Made by a program: the position numbers and the translations under genes
In this document: piece after piece, positions 42,662 through 54,107 of the stretch
How positions within the stretch are numbered: position 1 is the stretch's first letter
Layout of the letters: the number at the start of each line of letters is the position of its first letter
Origin: Puccinia triticina
Lineage: Eukaryota; Basidiomycota; Pucciniomycetes; Pucciniales; Pucciniaceae
Direction of reading: 5' to 3'
Assembly (NCBI RefSeq): GCF_026914185.1
Contig: NC_070561.1
Span: 2,666,001-2,730,000, forward strand
DNA length: 64,000 nt
Notes under the pieces: model-generated
Told to the model about the DNA's origin: nothing
The model's database searches: none
The model's input: the letters and a program-made list of their open reading frames with translations, nothing else

Positions 42662-44875
42662 TTATTGCAAGAACTTGATATTTATGGATTTTTTTTGAGC
42701 TGAAAGTAAATCCTCATCTGAAGAACCTTCCTTTTTTCCAAATATTTTGAGGGAATCTGTGATCCTTTTATATTCAGATCTGATGTGGCTCACCTGTTGT
42801 AATTCATACTTGGCTGCTGAAACATCATCCTTCTTTGTAGTGGTGAGTATCTCCAGATCCTTGGTAAATTTGGTCCCCCAATCTAAATCATATTCTGACC
42901 TCACATTTGCCTTGATTAAAATTTTCAAAAGCTGTACAAATTTTGTTTCTTCTTGTAATTTCTCATCATCTCCAGATAATTTAATTAACTCTCTTATCTG
43001 TTGTACTTCATTCTTTGTGAAGTGGTTCTTCAAGTTCTCAAACTGGCTCTCATAGCCAACTAAATGTATTTCATTTCCAGTGAGCAATGTGTTTGTTATT
43101 TGCACCAGGTGTATTGGGATATTGGAACTCTTGATTATGAGTTGTTCAATTGCAAGGTTTTCAACCTCTTTCTTGGAAAATCCCTTCACATTTGGCACAT
43201 CAAACTCCTTGGAGGAATCAAAGTATCCTTCCCCCTTCCTGGCAATCCTGGGCGCAATGTTCCTATATCTCATTAATTGCAAAGCAGTTGAAGCAAGCTC
43301 ATATTTCCCTTGTTCAGTTTCTTCTTTCCTGATGTAGTTTTCGATCTTCCCTATTTCGTCAAGGTAGGATTGTTCCAGTTTGATAGATTTCGCTGTCTTC
43401 AAAGTTTCTTCGAATTTCTCATCAAACTGGGCGGCATGTTGGCGGACTATTTGCATTTGTTTTTCCGAATAGAATTCCTTGAGGGTAAGTCCCGTAGCAG
43501 CTGGTCCAAGTTTTTTCTCCTCCCAGAATCTACTTAGCTGTTCCCAAACCTCTTTTTCCTCTGGAGCTATTCTGGAACTCATGTTCAAAACTGGAAACGC
43601 CCTAGCAGCTATCCCGCGATCTTGTTGTTGCTCCCACTTTAGAGCGCAATTTTCGAGGTACGACCTGATCTGCTTGTTCCTGAACAATCGCCTAGGGGCA
43701 TCGTTCATATCTTTCATCTTTTCCAGAATCTCAAAAAGTTTTCTCTCTTCTCTGTAATTCCATTCTTTTCCACGCTGAGCCATAGCCTCAAAGTGATTCA
43801 GTGCCCCAAGAATGACTTCTCTTGTGGCTGCAGGGGTTTTCTCCATAGCCGAAGAGTAAACTTCCTGCAAGTTTTTAATCTTCTTCATGGTACGTTTCGC
43901 AAAGTTTTCGTTGGCTATTTCGGTTATCAGAGCCTCATCCTCAGCAGTGAGATGAGAGCTATCATGGGACAAGTTTTCAATCATTTGGATCTCCCTCTCT
44001 GAGAAATTTGGACCCTTTCTCCTAGAAATCGATAGTCGGTTGATTGCGGTTAGAATCCTTTCGTTAGCGGATGTGACATGTGATTCTTTTAATCCTCTTC
44101 TGATTTTGTTCAACTGGAGAGCAGCCCTGTCCTGTATCCATTCATCTCTCTTGAAAAAATAGCGAATGAAATCCATTAATTTGGACCACCACCCTTCCGG
44201 TCGTACCTTTGTTTCCCGCGCAACCTGCTCAGAGCTTCGGAGCAGTGCTATTAGTAGACGCGGATTCCCGTTTATATGAAACTGAGTCTGTAGCTTTTCC
44301 AAATCATCGGGCGTGCCTTCCTTCCGATATTGGCTGATAAAACGATCCTTCCAATCAATCTGGAGAAGCTGGAAGTTCTCATGTTCTTGAAGATTATCTT
44401 TCCTTATCTTTGGCAAATCTGCGTCGGCTGATGCAGCCGCTTCAAGTTTTATGACGGCTTTTTGAAGCTGAGAGAGTGATTTGTCTTTTGAAATTAAGTC
44501 CTCTTCGCTTATTGGCTGATTGGCCTCAAGCACAGCTTTCGTGTCAATGTGAGAAGACGAGTCACGATTTGCTTTGCTCGATGGAATATAGGCCCTGCGA
44601 CTTTCTGGGAACAGCACGCCGTCCTTCGTACGTTGTTCTTCTCCGGGAACATAAGCAACATAAGCTGGGCCGTGCGTCATAGCGGTTTGTGGAGCAGTGG
44701 CCATGCCATCTGAAGCCTCGACACCTGAACAAGCAAAAGGGATCACCTCCTCGTGCGTCTTCCCAATGAAATAGGTGCAATGAAAAACTATGAACAAAAT
44801 CGTGCTTGCGGCATGCTGCCAATTGGTGTTCATCCGGAAGGTGCTTAAACCAGATATAGCTCTGGGTGCAATCAT
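42662..44875 (-). CDS. Predicted secreted protein, 737 aa, unknown function
   Basis: A single uninterrupted frame, unusual in this window. The first Met (44875) is followed at residue 15 by MNTNWQHAASTILFIVFHCT, a basic/polar start and hydrophobic core like a signal peptide, so the true start may be 44833. The mature part is charged and mostly helical, rich in Lys/Glu with few cysteines (for example RYFFKRDEWIQDRAALQLNK, NYREERKLFEILEKMKD). No enzymatic motif, TM segment after the signal, or known family was recognised. Related sub-blocks (EREIQMIENL, TAEDEALITE, TKNEVQQIREL) hint at degenerate internal repeats. Size, secretion signal and isolation among transposons fit a lineage-specific candidate effector; that is inference. 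Confidence 0.8.
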   Translation of the reverse strand: MIAPRAISGLSTFRMNTNWQHAASTILFIVFHCTYFIGKTHEEVIPFACSGVEASDGMATAPQTAMTHGPAYVAYVPGEEQRTKDGVLFPESRRAYIPSSKANRDSSSHIDTKAVLEANQPISEEDLISKDKSLSQLQKAVIKLEAAASADADLPKIRKDNLQEHENFQLLQIDWKDRFISQYRKEGTPDDLEKLQTQFHINGNPRLLIALLRSSEQVARETKVRPEGWWSKLMDFIRYFFKRDEWIQDRAALQLNKIRRGLKESHVTSANERILTAINRLSISRRKGPNFSEREIQMIENLSHDSSHLTAEDEALITEIANENFAKRTMKKIKNLQEVYSSAMEKTPAATREVILGALNHFEAMAQRGKEWNYREERKLFEILEKMKDMNDAPRRLFRNKQIRSYLENCALKWEQQQDRGIAARAFPVLNMSSRIAPEEKEVWEQLSRFWEEKKLGPAATGLTLKEFYSEKQMQIVRQHAAQFDEKFEETLKTAKSIKLEQSYLDEIGKIENYIRKEETEQGKYELASTALQLMRYRNIAPRIARKGEGYFDSSKEFDVPNVKGFSKKEVENLAIEQLIIKSSNIPIHLVQITNTLLTGNEIHLVGYESQFENLKNHFTKNEVQQIRELIKLSGDDEKLQEETKFVQLLKILIKANVRSEYDLDWGTKFTKDLEILTTTKKDDVSAAKYELQQVSHIRSEYKRITDSLKIFGKKEGSSDEDLLSAQKKSINIKFLQ

Positions 44876-45030
44876 GGCGCCTCCGAATGACTTGGTTACT
44901 GACTAAATAAGTTCAAGATAGCCAGTATTGTTCTTGTTTGGTGCCGCTTTGATGCCTTGGTTTATAAAATAATAATAGCTGAGTATTTTGGTATGGAGTT
45001 GTTGGGAAATTTTAATGAAGTGACAAGCCA
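44876..45030 (-). promoter_or_regulatory. Putative promoter of the secreted-protein gene
   Basis: A TATA-like TTTTATAAACC lies about 90 bp upstream of the first ATG on the minus strand (about 44960-44970). A TE array starts at about 45286, so the intact upstream region is only about 400 bp. Confidence 0.4.
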
Positions 45031-45568
45031 AGAGAAACTCAAATTGACACCATCACTATCCCCATACAGTTCAGCACGTAGTGGCCAAGGTGTGTCATCG
45101 GCCCTGGTTGAGCGTCATGAAGTACAGCTTACAAGACATGTCCTCCGCCCTGGTCTCGTTTCAAAGGTCGAACTTTCGCGGGCGGCTCAGTGAGCACGGC
45201 CGACGAACGTTCATTGATCACCGGAGCAAGTTTCATCATCAGTCAGCCTATACTGAGTATAAGGCGTGCTCCAAGATTGGACCTATTAGGGAGGTTCACA
45301 ATTGAATTTTACTAAACTTTGGAGCCAAATTTAAGGCCTTTATGAACAACATTTTGAAATTTTGGGAAAATGCACAGTAGCAGGTAATACGGATGAATGA
45401 ATGCAATCAATCAACTTTTTGAAAATATGTTCATAAACAGGTTAAAATGGGTCCTAAAGTTTTACAAATTTCAATTGTGAACCCCCCTAATAGGGGGGTT
45501 CATTCGCACCTTTTCCTGGACATCTTGCCAAAATTTTAAAAATGTGTTCATAAAGGCCTTAAATCAAC

Positions 45569-48087
45569 TAGAGATGGCCAAACGGGTCCGGGTACCCGCG
45601 ACGGGTGCGGGTACTTGCTACAAATTTCTCCAATTTTGGACACCCGGACCCAGACACGGCACCCGCCGACAGGTACCAGCGGTACTTGAGGCGGGTACCA
45701 CGGGTACTGCCACTGCATTTTGCAAGTGGCCTATTGGGTGGCGATGGCCGGTCATCGAGCGCATACAGACCCCTCTTGATTATAAAGTTATGGAACAACT
45801 AAGAATTTTATTTCTTGTCAGATTCTGAGTGGAAAACTATGTACAATTGCAATGAATTTGATTCCGTATAAGTTGAAATGCCAATTACCTAAGAGCAGGT
45901 GAATTTGCCGTGTCTCTGAGCTTTATGTGTAGAGTGGAAATTGGGGCACGAAGCCTAGGAGTGAGAATTGGAAGGAAGTGGGATCGGCTAGGAACTGAAG
46001 AGAGGAATAAGGCTGTGTCTTTCTCTTGGATAACAAATTGACACGCTGCGTTAGCATGCTGATTTATGATCGTCTTAATGCGACTAGTGAAGGTTGTTTA
46101 CCTCTTGAGTTCAGCGCACTCGTGTCTATACTGTCGAGTCTATTAGACTGTGGAATTGTTCCTGTGGGAACTGCGGATGAGCGGTGCTCAAATTAGCGAG
46201 CTGTTGCCTGAGCACTTCGTAAGTGGATAGCTTACTCGTTTGTCTTGGGGCTGATACGAGCTGATAGGTTGTCTGAGCTGTTTACGCGGCTGGATATTCT
46301 TTGAGACAGTGAGCTGTGATGTATGAGCGATGATTAGTCTTGTGCCTCATTCATGATCTCAAGACTGCTCTTTAAGTACTCACGAGACCAAAGGTTCTGG
46401 AATCGCGGCTGCCTTGGAGTTGTTAGATCTTTCCGTCGCGGCTTGCGCCCTCGGAGTCTGGTTGCTCGTTTCACCTGCTGTGTTTGGAGATGGTACAAGT
46501 CGGAGTTAGCGACTGTCTATGTGGCTTGGTTTGAGCTATTGTCTGAGAGGGTGAAACTTGGAACTTACGTTGCTGTGCAACATAGTCTGTTTGCCCCCTG
46601 CGCCGTTTGGCGGGTTGCGCAGCTGGCACTGTATTCTGACATTGATGACCGCTGTGGTTATCTTTTTCGTGGCGCCCACGGTGCAGAGGATTCTGCAAGT
46701 TTTCAGCCATCAAGACATCAACTCATGGGACGTCAAGATCAATCAGCGCGCGTTGCGTGCGGTGGAATCATCAAGATGTTTCAGGATCAGGCCCCAGTTT
46801 CTTTTGTGCTTGTTTTGTTGCTTTTTCTTTTCTTTCTCTGTCTTATGTTCTTCTGTTTCTAAAATGCGCGCGTTGGAGAGGTTTTGTCATGCGGAGGGTT
46901 GGTTTTCTTTTGTTGGTGTTGTTTCTTTCTCCCCTCTCTTCTCGTGTTGTTGTGGCGCGCTTGTGCGCGCGGGTGTATGATGACCTGTCCACAGATGTCA
47001 CCAACTCCAAGGTTTGATTTCAGCCTGAACTCAGGCTTTGGAGCGGCATGGACTTCGTCTGAACCATAATTTTCATCTCAGATCATCCATCACAACCCCG
47101 AATCCCAGCAAATTAGATATCAAAGCTTATCGATCACTTCCCCGCGTGCCTTCTGAGTTTCAAGCTCTCAGCCGCCAAGTTCCGAGTCACGAAAACCTTT
47201 CTCTGATCACAACTTCTGGCCCAGTTCGCCGGCTCTTTCTCCTGATCTCTCAAAACAAACCACCGCCGACGAGGATCTAAACCCCGTCGCCTCTCAACAT
47301 AAATCCCCCCCCTCTCAAAGCTATAATTTGAATCCCCATGACTCTTTTCTGGATCACCGCAAAGGCAGCGCACAGCGCACTTTTCCCTTCAAGTAACTGC
47401 CGACGGCCCAGCACCGGTCGGAGTTCCACACCGCACATCAAGCAAGGTACACATCCCACTCGATGACCGGCCATCAAGTGGGATGCGCACTCCACCCAAT
47501 GAGCAGTCATTGAGTGGGGGTGTAGGCCGGTCATCGAGCGGAATACACACCCCGCTCAGTGGCTGGCCATTGTGATCACCCCGCTCAATGTTTGGTCATT
47601 GCGTGGGATGTGGGGGTATGTACTCCGCTCAACAATGGCCAGTCATCAAGGGTGTGTACCCCTTTCAATGAATGTTCATCAAGCGGGGTGTGTACTCCGC
47701 TCAACAATGGCCGGTCATCGAAGGTGTGGACCCCTCTTGATGACCGTTCATCAAGCGGGGTGTGTACTTGGTGACCGGTCAATGGTCATTGAGTGCGCAT
47801 CCCACTTGATGGCTGGTCATTGAGTGGGACGTGTATCCCGCTTGATGTCCAGTCATCAAGCGGGGTGTGTACCCCACTTGATGGGATGGCCGGCCATTGA
47901 GTGGGATGATGTTGATGGCCGGCCATCACACTTGGAGTGCGCAACTGCAGCTGACAACAACGGGTACCCAGAGATTTTTCAGCCCAAATTGTATACCCGG
48001 ACCCGTACCCGGCACCTGCGGACGGGTACTCAAAGGGCAGTGGCGGGTACCCGCTAACGGGTGCTGGGTACCCACTGGCAATCTCTA
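45569..48087. mobile_element. hAT-like non-autonomous element, 2.5 kb
   Basis: Starts TAGAGATGGCCAAACGGG, ends CACTGGCAATCTCTA, flanked by AAATCAAC (45561-45568, 48088-48095). It shares ends and GGGTACCCG repeats with 41303-42016. No transposase. The interior (46000-47430) has frames without motifs, followed by a palindromic array. Confidence 0.85.
47450..47935. repeat. Palindromic array of GACCGGTCATTGAG units (array 2)
   Basis: Same type of alternating CTCAATGNCCGG and CCGGTCATTGAG units as array 1 in Helitron 3, although the surrounding element is unrelated. Confidence 0.85.
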
Positions 48088-48474
48088 AAATCAACCTCCA
48101 AAGTTTTATAAAATTCAATTGTGAACCCCCCTATTGGACCTACTTCAGAAGGTCTTTTTATGTGCTTTGATGGAATGGGATGAGGTATGTGATTAATAAT
48201 TTATAACTTAGAAAATTGCTTTGTATGGCACGCTTGGCGGCTTGCAAAGTCGCTGGGTCGCAATCTTGGCAACCGCGACTGACCAAGACTTGAGTCCCTG
48301 CTGTCACTCGACGGTCCGCCTGTACTAAATACATACCAAGCACAGTCCGCGCGCACAGCCATTTCCAGCTGCGCAAAGTTTGACCGCTGCGGCCAAAAGT
48401 TTCAAAATTGGGGCAAAAGTAGCAAGCTTTTTGGGCCTGCTGTACATACAGCTAACACAGAATGACTTCTGCAT

Positions 48475-48725
48475 TATGGGACACTCAGGGAGCAAATGCA
48501 GATCTGACAATAATAAGTGCGTCACGCGTGAGCTCAAGCACAGGCAGTATTGGGTCCAAACTTGGTGAAGAGAGAAGGGAACCGGTACTGCCGTGTTGAC
48601 TAGACTAAGTACAAGTTGGACTGTGCTGCAGTTATGCATGTATCTACATGATTTGATACATGCATAACTTGAGGATAAACTAAGATGACTAAAGTTTACC
48701 CTGTTGGCTCCTCCGTACTCCAACA
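48475..48725 (-). repeat. Copia B 3' LTR
   Basis: Preceded on the minus strand by a run of about 14 G (48726-48740), the polypurine tract. Contains AGTTATGCATG and the palindrome-like pair found also in the 5' LTR. Confidence 0.8.
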
Positions 48726-48754
48726 CCCCCCCCCCCCCCCAACATGGTAAACTT

Positions 48755-49616
48755 TCACCCTCTCAACACTAGATTTGCCAATGCCGTGTCCATTTTGTTT
48801 GGGCTGAGTTTCTTGGTAAAGATGTCCGCCTGCTGATTTTGTGTGCTGGTCCAGTTTATCTTGATGTTTTTTTCTTTTACAAAGTCATTAATAAAGTAGA
48901 ATGCCCGGGTTAAGTACCTTGTTTTCTTCTTTGATGCATTGTTGCCAGCTATCAGGATTGCAGCTTTGTTATTGCAATATATATTCATTTTGAGCTGGTG
49001 TTGTATGGCTTCAAGTAGAATTGCTAGTCCAGCCAGGTGCTGTGCTCCTTCAGATAATGCAACATACTCCGCCGCACAAGTCGGCAATGCTACCACCGTC
49101 TGCCTTTTTGCTCCCCATGCAATGGCATTGCCCATGTGCTGATGACAAAACCGGAAGTCAATCGCTTGTGTTCACCTCCCCAATTTGCATCCGACCAAAG
49201 ATCCAATGTATTTCTGCTGCTGCTCATTACCAATTTCCTCAACGTTGACCGCTTCAGATACCCAATCAAAAAATCCAACACCTTCCAATGATTTTGTGAT
49301 GGATTCTGGCTGTATCTTGCCAGTAGGTTTACTCCGTGCAACAAATCAGGTCTTGTCCCTGCCGCCAAGTACTTCAGCGATCCTATTGTTGGCCAATATT
49401 TTGTCTGGTCCACCGGTTCTCCTACATGGATTTCTAGTGCTACGCCGGTAACGTGCTCCTTTGCGGGAATATTGTCCTAGGATAGTCAACAACTATTTGT
49501 GTAGCCAGTTTTTATTGATTGAGCTCTAAACTGTCTGCATTAAATTTGATGTTGATGCCCACTAGTTTAACTCTGCTGTTTGACCACTTGATTTTCATTT
49601 CTCTCTCCATCGCGGT
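48755..49616 (-). pseudogene. Copia B RT end and RNase H
   Basis: From 49616 the frame continues A-MEREMKIKWSNSRVKLVGIN, then stops. SLKYLAAGTRPDLLHGVNLL follows, then RNase H CAAEYVALSEGAQHL and NNKAAILIAGNN, ending WTSTQNQQADIFTKKLSP. Frameshifts break it. Confidence 0.85.
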
Positions 49617-50662
49617 GTGGTCATTATTCCTGGGTTTGTAGGAGGAAAATTCAAACTTTTATGTGTACTCACAAAACGCCTCAAGATACTGCCAAATGGA
49701 AATCAGGAATGGAATCTAGGACCAAAATAACCCCTATTCACCCACTGAAACCAACCTCATATCTCCACCAGATCAGAAGATACGCCAAATCACCCCTTTC
49801 ACGCACCAGTCCAAGCGGGTTCACACACAGACTCAACTCTTGGCTACCATACTTGGCATAATGCATACGGCACATGAATTACTTCTCTTCCTTCCTTTTA
49901 TCAGTCCTCAACTCCTATTTTCCCCTTGCATATGTTTGTTTCCCATTTGCATATCTTTGATCTTGGAAAATCCTTGTATGAATATATATGATCCTGTTTG
50001 CATATCAAAGGGACACATTGTAGATAGACTAGCTGGATTCCCTCAGTTGTACTTTCTCACCAGCCAAATTCCCTCAAAGCTGCTCCCCTGGAGCTAAATT
50101 CCCTCATCATTGTCTATATAAGGAGGCCTCTGCCTGCCAGTTGTTCCCTCCTCATGCCATCCGGCAGTCTAATATATCCCATACTCACTTATCACCACTC
50201 ATATTATCCTCTATCCCAGATTACAGTTATCAGTTCATATCACCACTCAGTTCACATACCTTTCACACTTTATATGAGATTTATATCACCACTCAGTTCA
50301 CATACCTTTCACCAGTAACCCAGTCCCCGGTTCCACTCCTGGTTGAGCTTAGATCCCTCTCACCCTCATCACCCCTGACTTTTTGGAATTATATACCCCC
50401 AGGCCAAAGACCTAGGTTCAAGCCCCACTCAAGACATCAAGTCACCATCACCTATCTCATACATCAATAACCCCATCAACCTTGGACATCAACAACAATC
50501 CTCTTATATATCTCATCTTTGAACATATCCTATCACAAAATAAATTGCCAAGCTTACCCTTGGTGGTCTTGTTTTCTGATATACAGAAAGGCAGAGCCTG
50601 CACCTCATCCATACCTTTTGCCATTCAGCAAAAGGGCCTCACAACACCTTTTGAGTCTTACA
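49617..50662 (+). mobile_element. Solo LTR inserted in copia B RT
   Basis: Flanked by GCGGT (49612-49616, 50663-50667); removal restores LRTAMERE of RT. Ends GTGGTCATT and GAGTCTTACA. A TATA-like TCTATATAAGGAGG at about 50115 suggests plus orientation. CACCACTCAGTTCACATACC is duplicated at about 50238 and 50287. Same family as 6626-7346. Confidence 0.8.
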
Positions 50663-51315
50663 GCGGTCCTCAGCTTGTCCATCAATTTGTCATTCAACGC
50701 CATTGCAAAACCGTTGTCTACGTGCAACCAAATGATAATGAAGTCTCCCCCACGTTGATAGATGTATAGGGATTGTTCTAGCTCCAAAGCTACAAAACCT
50801 ATATTTTCCATCTTGTTCTTGAAGAATTTCAACCAGCATCTTGCCGCTTGTTTGGTGTGGTACATTGCCTTTTTTAATCTCATTATCTTCCCTTTGAGTT
50901 CTGGCCGTATCTTTGTGGGAGGCTGCACGTATACTTCTTCTTCAATCAAGCTGTATAGATATGCAGAGCTGACATCAAAAGTAGCAATAGAGTAGTGGTA
51001 TTTAACCGCTATCAAGATTAGGATTTGAAATGTTACCAGCGACGCTGTTGGCGCGTATGTTCCGTTGCAGTCTCTTCCCATTACTTGGTTGAAACCTTTC
51101 GCCACATACCGGGCATGGAAAACTTCTGGATCACCTGCTCTTTGCCCGTCTTTTATCACAAAAACCCATCGGCATCCCAAAGCTTTAACCCCCGGAAATG
51201 GTTCTACGGCTTCCCACACGTCCAATTCAAAGAATTTTTCTACTTCATAGACCGCCACATCAAACCATTCTTTAGAATTGGTAGCCTTCAGCGCTGCTTG
51301 GATGTTCAACGGCAA
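50663..51315 (-). pseudogene. Copia B reverse transcriptase
   Basis: WVFVIKDGQRAGDPEVFHAR, ARYVAKGFNQV, TFDVSSAYLYS, AMYHTKQAARCWLKF, and LHVDNGFAMAL where YVDD is expected. The altered catalytic box (VDN) indicates an inactive enzyme. Confidence 0.9.
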
Positions 51316-51318
51316 TCT

Positions 51319-52310
51319 TCAATCTTTGTTAACTATCAGGTGAGACATAGCCTTCTCTTCAGCCTTTGCATTCTCCTCTGTGTCTTCTTTGCCCAACCTG
51401 AGTACCAGTTGGCTGATGATGAAATCAAGATCTCCCTTGGTCACTGGTTTCTTTTTCACCGGTAGGGATTGAAATTTGGGAAAAATTACAGCTGTTGAGT
51501 GAAGGATCCTGCCTTCGTGAGACAAGTGGATCAGCCAGCCGCCTCCTGATGCCGGATAACCAATGAGTCTTCCAACATGTGCGCGTTTTGACAGCTTGTC
51601 ACGTTTTTCCAACGGTATATGGACTATGGCTTCAGCTCCAAAAGGGTATAGCGCATTTTGGTTACAATTCCATAAAGTGCTGTTAAGGGACAATCAGCAA
51701 TCTTCTTATTTGGGATCCTGTTATGGAGATGAGCTGCCATATGGTATGCATAGCTCCAGTATGGTCTTGGCATTTTGGACTCATGTAGCATTGTTTGCGC
51801 CATGTCTCCTAGAGTCCTGTTAACCCACTCAGCCTCTCTGTTTTGTTCTGGGCTGTATGGGGGTACTGGCGCTAACGATACTCCTATGGGTACAAGCAGT
51901 TTTTTTAGAGATGCAGTATATTCCGGCGCATTGTTGCATAGAATGTTCTTGAGGTATTTGCCAAGGGTGTTCTTGATGTGGTTCAGCCATGCCATTATCT
52001 TTCCTGGTACCTTGCTACCTTCTGCCATGAAGTCGCACCAGATATATGTTGATGCATGATCTCGCATAGTCAAAATATACCGCTTTCCCAACATGTCATA
52101 TGAGAACGGGCCAGCTACATCCAAAACAAGTAAGTCCAGCGTCTCGTCACAAGGTATTAAGGAATTCCCACCCGGCCACTTCTTGTTGATACTCTTTGGA
52201 ATTGTGCATTTTTGGCAAAAAAAGAAGCCCAGACTTTCCCTTTGATTTCGTCCAGGTAGTGTTGCTTTAAGTAGTTTCGCACAACTTCTTCAGGTACATG
52301 GCCAAGTCAG
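51319..52310 (-). pseudogene. Copia B integrase
   Basis: A zinc-finger tail (QKCTIPKSINKKWPGG), LLVLDVAGPFSYDM, ILCNNAPEYTASLKK and YSPEQNREAEWVNRTLGDMA. The second catalytic Asp (DN.PEY) is Asn. A frameshift at about 51660 leads to YPFGAEAIVHIPLEKRDKL and RLIGYPASGGGWLIHL. Confidence 0.85.
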
Positions 52311-52610
52311 CGGTGCCATAGAAATGGATCAAACAATGGTTTTTGTGTGATTTTGTTGACGGTTAAAGATTTTTTTATATTGCTCAGAAACCAACAGTAG
52401 TTTTGGTACAATGTTTTAAAAACAATATTAGAGGGACTAGTCAACAGCGCATCTTGATCCTTGAAATGGATTTGCCAGCCTTCCAACCAATAAGATAATG
52501 CCGTCGACACCTGGGCAGTAGTAGACATCCTCAACAATGACTGGGCCCTGCTTTGTCAGGATTATGATTGTCCCCTTCATGCTAACATCCACGGAGCAAT
52601 CAGCTACCGC

Positions 52611-53100
52611 CAACGTTGTAAACGCTGCGCTGCGCTAAAAAAAGCGGTCATTTAGCGCAGCGCAGCGGTCACATGGCTATGTCCCAGAGGCAAGTAGCGG
52701 AAGCTGTTGAAAAAACCGCTGCGCTACTCGCTACGCGCAGCGGTTGACCGCTACCCACCCATGGCAATTAGCGATAGCGCAGCAGAAGTGGAAATCCGCT
52801 GCGCTATCCGCTAATTTAGCGGATAGCGGAATTTAACTGCATGTTAAACCTCTTTTAACATGATTTAGACCATTTTCTTTCTTCTTTTTCAAACCGCTGC
52901 ACTACTGCTGAAGCGCAGCGGTTCAACGCTATGTGACCGCTTTTTTTAGCGCGCTAAAATTATCTTTTTTTTTCCAGGAAAACAAAAAGCGGTTAGCGCA
53001 GCGGTCTGGCCGCTGCGCGCAGCGTTTAGCGCAGCGGCACAAAAAACCGCTGCGCTAACCGCTTTGCTGCGCTAAAAGCAGCGCAGCTGTTACAGCGTTG
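52611..53100. mobile_element. CAAC...GTTG MITE, GC-rich family member 2
   Basis: 490 bp. Ends CAACGTTGTAA and TTACAGCGTTG; CTACCGC on both sides (52604-52610, 53101-53107; GCTACCGC if 8 bp). Body of GCGCAGCGGT/ACCGCTGCGC oligomers. Separates copia B integrase from protease. Confidence 0.85.
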
Positions 53101-53107
53101 CTACCGC

Positions 53108-53345
53108 TAACAATATCTTCCAAGGCTGTTGTAGTTCTTTGGTTGACGTGTAGAGTGTAAGTGAGCCACTCACATGAGTCAATGCACCTGAATCAAGCAG
53201 AATCTTCCCATCGTCTACCTCTGGTATGTTGAGCTGTTGTAAACGGTTATGTCTCCCAAAAGGTTGATCCGGTGGCAGGTAATTTGAGCCTGGTGCGTCG
53301 TGTCCATCAGGGTGGTCCTATTACGCCGGATTCAACGTCTTCCCA
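53108..53345 (-). pseudogene. Copia B protease
   Basis: PEVDDGKILLDSGALTHVSG is the aspartic protease active site (DSGA). It follows ADFSGKTLNPA and two stops. It belongs between gag and integrase, as expected. Confidence 0.8.
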
Positions 53346-53359
53346 GAAAAGTCTGCAAT

Positions 53360-54076
53360 TGTTGTGCCAATTTTTGAGATAGTATGCTTATATCAATATT
53401 CAGTATGCTTCAACCATAACACAAATCAATCTTGTATATAGTATCTACAAGATTGCTTCTGGGGTTTCCTTCCTTAGTGAATCAGAACCATATCATTCTC
53501 ACTCCTGAGTGTCACAGGACTTTGTGTCTGTGAACTTCAGTGTTCATCCTTTGTTCCCCTCAACAGGTTATGAGGCCCATTGCTCAACCTGCTCGTGACA
53601 AAAAAAAAAAATCTCACTCAATCCCAAACTTGTCAATATTTGAACTTGAACTCAAACCCGCTCAATACATCTCACTAGTTCCGCTACTCAATTCCCCTTG
53701 ATCAATATAACAATGCCTGCTCAATCAATTCAGAACCCCTCGGCTCTCATTGGAAACATTCCGGTTCTTGATGGCAACTCGGTTACCTTTCCCTCCTGGC
53801 GCACTAGGCTTGAGGAACTCTTTGCAATTGTGGGGGTGCACGACATCGTCACTGGAGGACTACTCCGCCCGGAGACCGACTCTAAAGACAGCAAGCCTCT
53901 CACTCAAGGCTCCCAGAGGCTTTACTACGCTGAAGAGTCCGGATTGGACTGGGATACCCTCTCTGACATGGCTCGGGCTACTTTGAAGATGACGCTATCA
54001 ATCAATCTGGCAATCCGTTACAAAGAAACCAAGCCAGTTCATCACTGTGCGGAGCCTCCCGCGGAGGATTTTTAGT
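53360..54076 (+). mobile_element. Copia C fragment: LTR, primer site and gag start
   Basis: An LTR of about 206 bp (TGTTGTGCC ... CCTCAACA, 53360-53565) is followed directly by GGTTATGAGGCCCATTGC, a half-tRNA-Met primer site. A gag start at 53713 follows (MPAQSIQNPSALIGNIPVLD, FPSWRTRLEELFAIVGVHDI). The frame stops at 54076. Inserted in copia B. Confidence 0.75.
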
Positions 54077-54107
54077 TGTTGACCGAGCTATCCGGGCGGA
54101 GGAAGCT

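Larger units (their letters stand above)
45286..48133. mobile_element. MITE pair TAGGGGGGTTCACAATTG, split by an hAT-like element
   Basis: Outer ends TTAGGGAGGTTCACAATTGA and CAATTGTGAACCCCCCTA, flanked by the 9-bp repeat TTGGACCTA (45277-45285, 48134-48142). An internal junction CCCCCCTAATAGGGGGG at about 45492 shows two copies back to back. A 9-bp duplication suggests a Mutator-like origin. Confidence 0.7.

Noticed and set aside
46353..46862. Protein gene inside the hAT-like element
   Set aside because: Cys/Arg/Phe-rich frame without motif; looks compositional.
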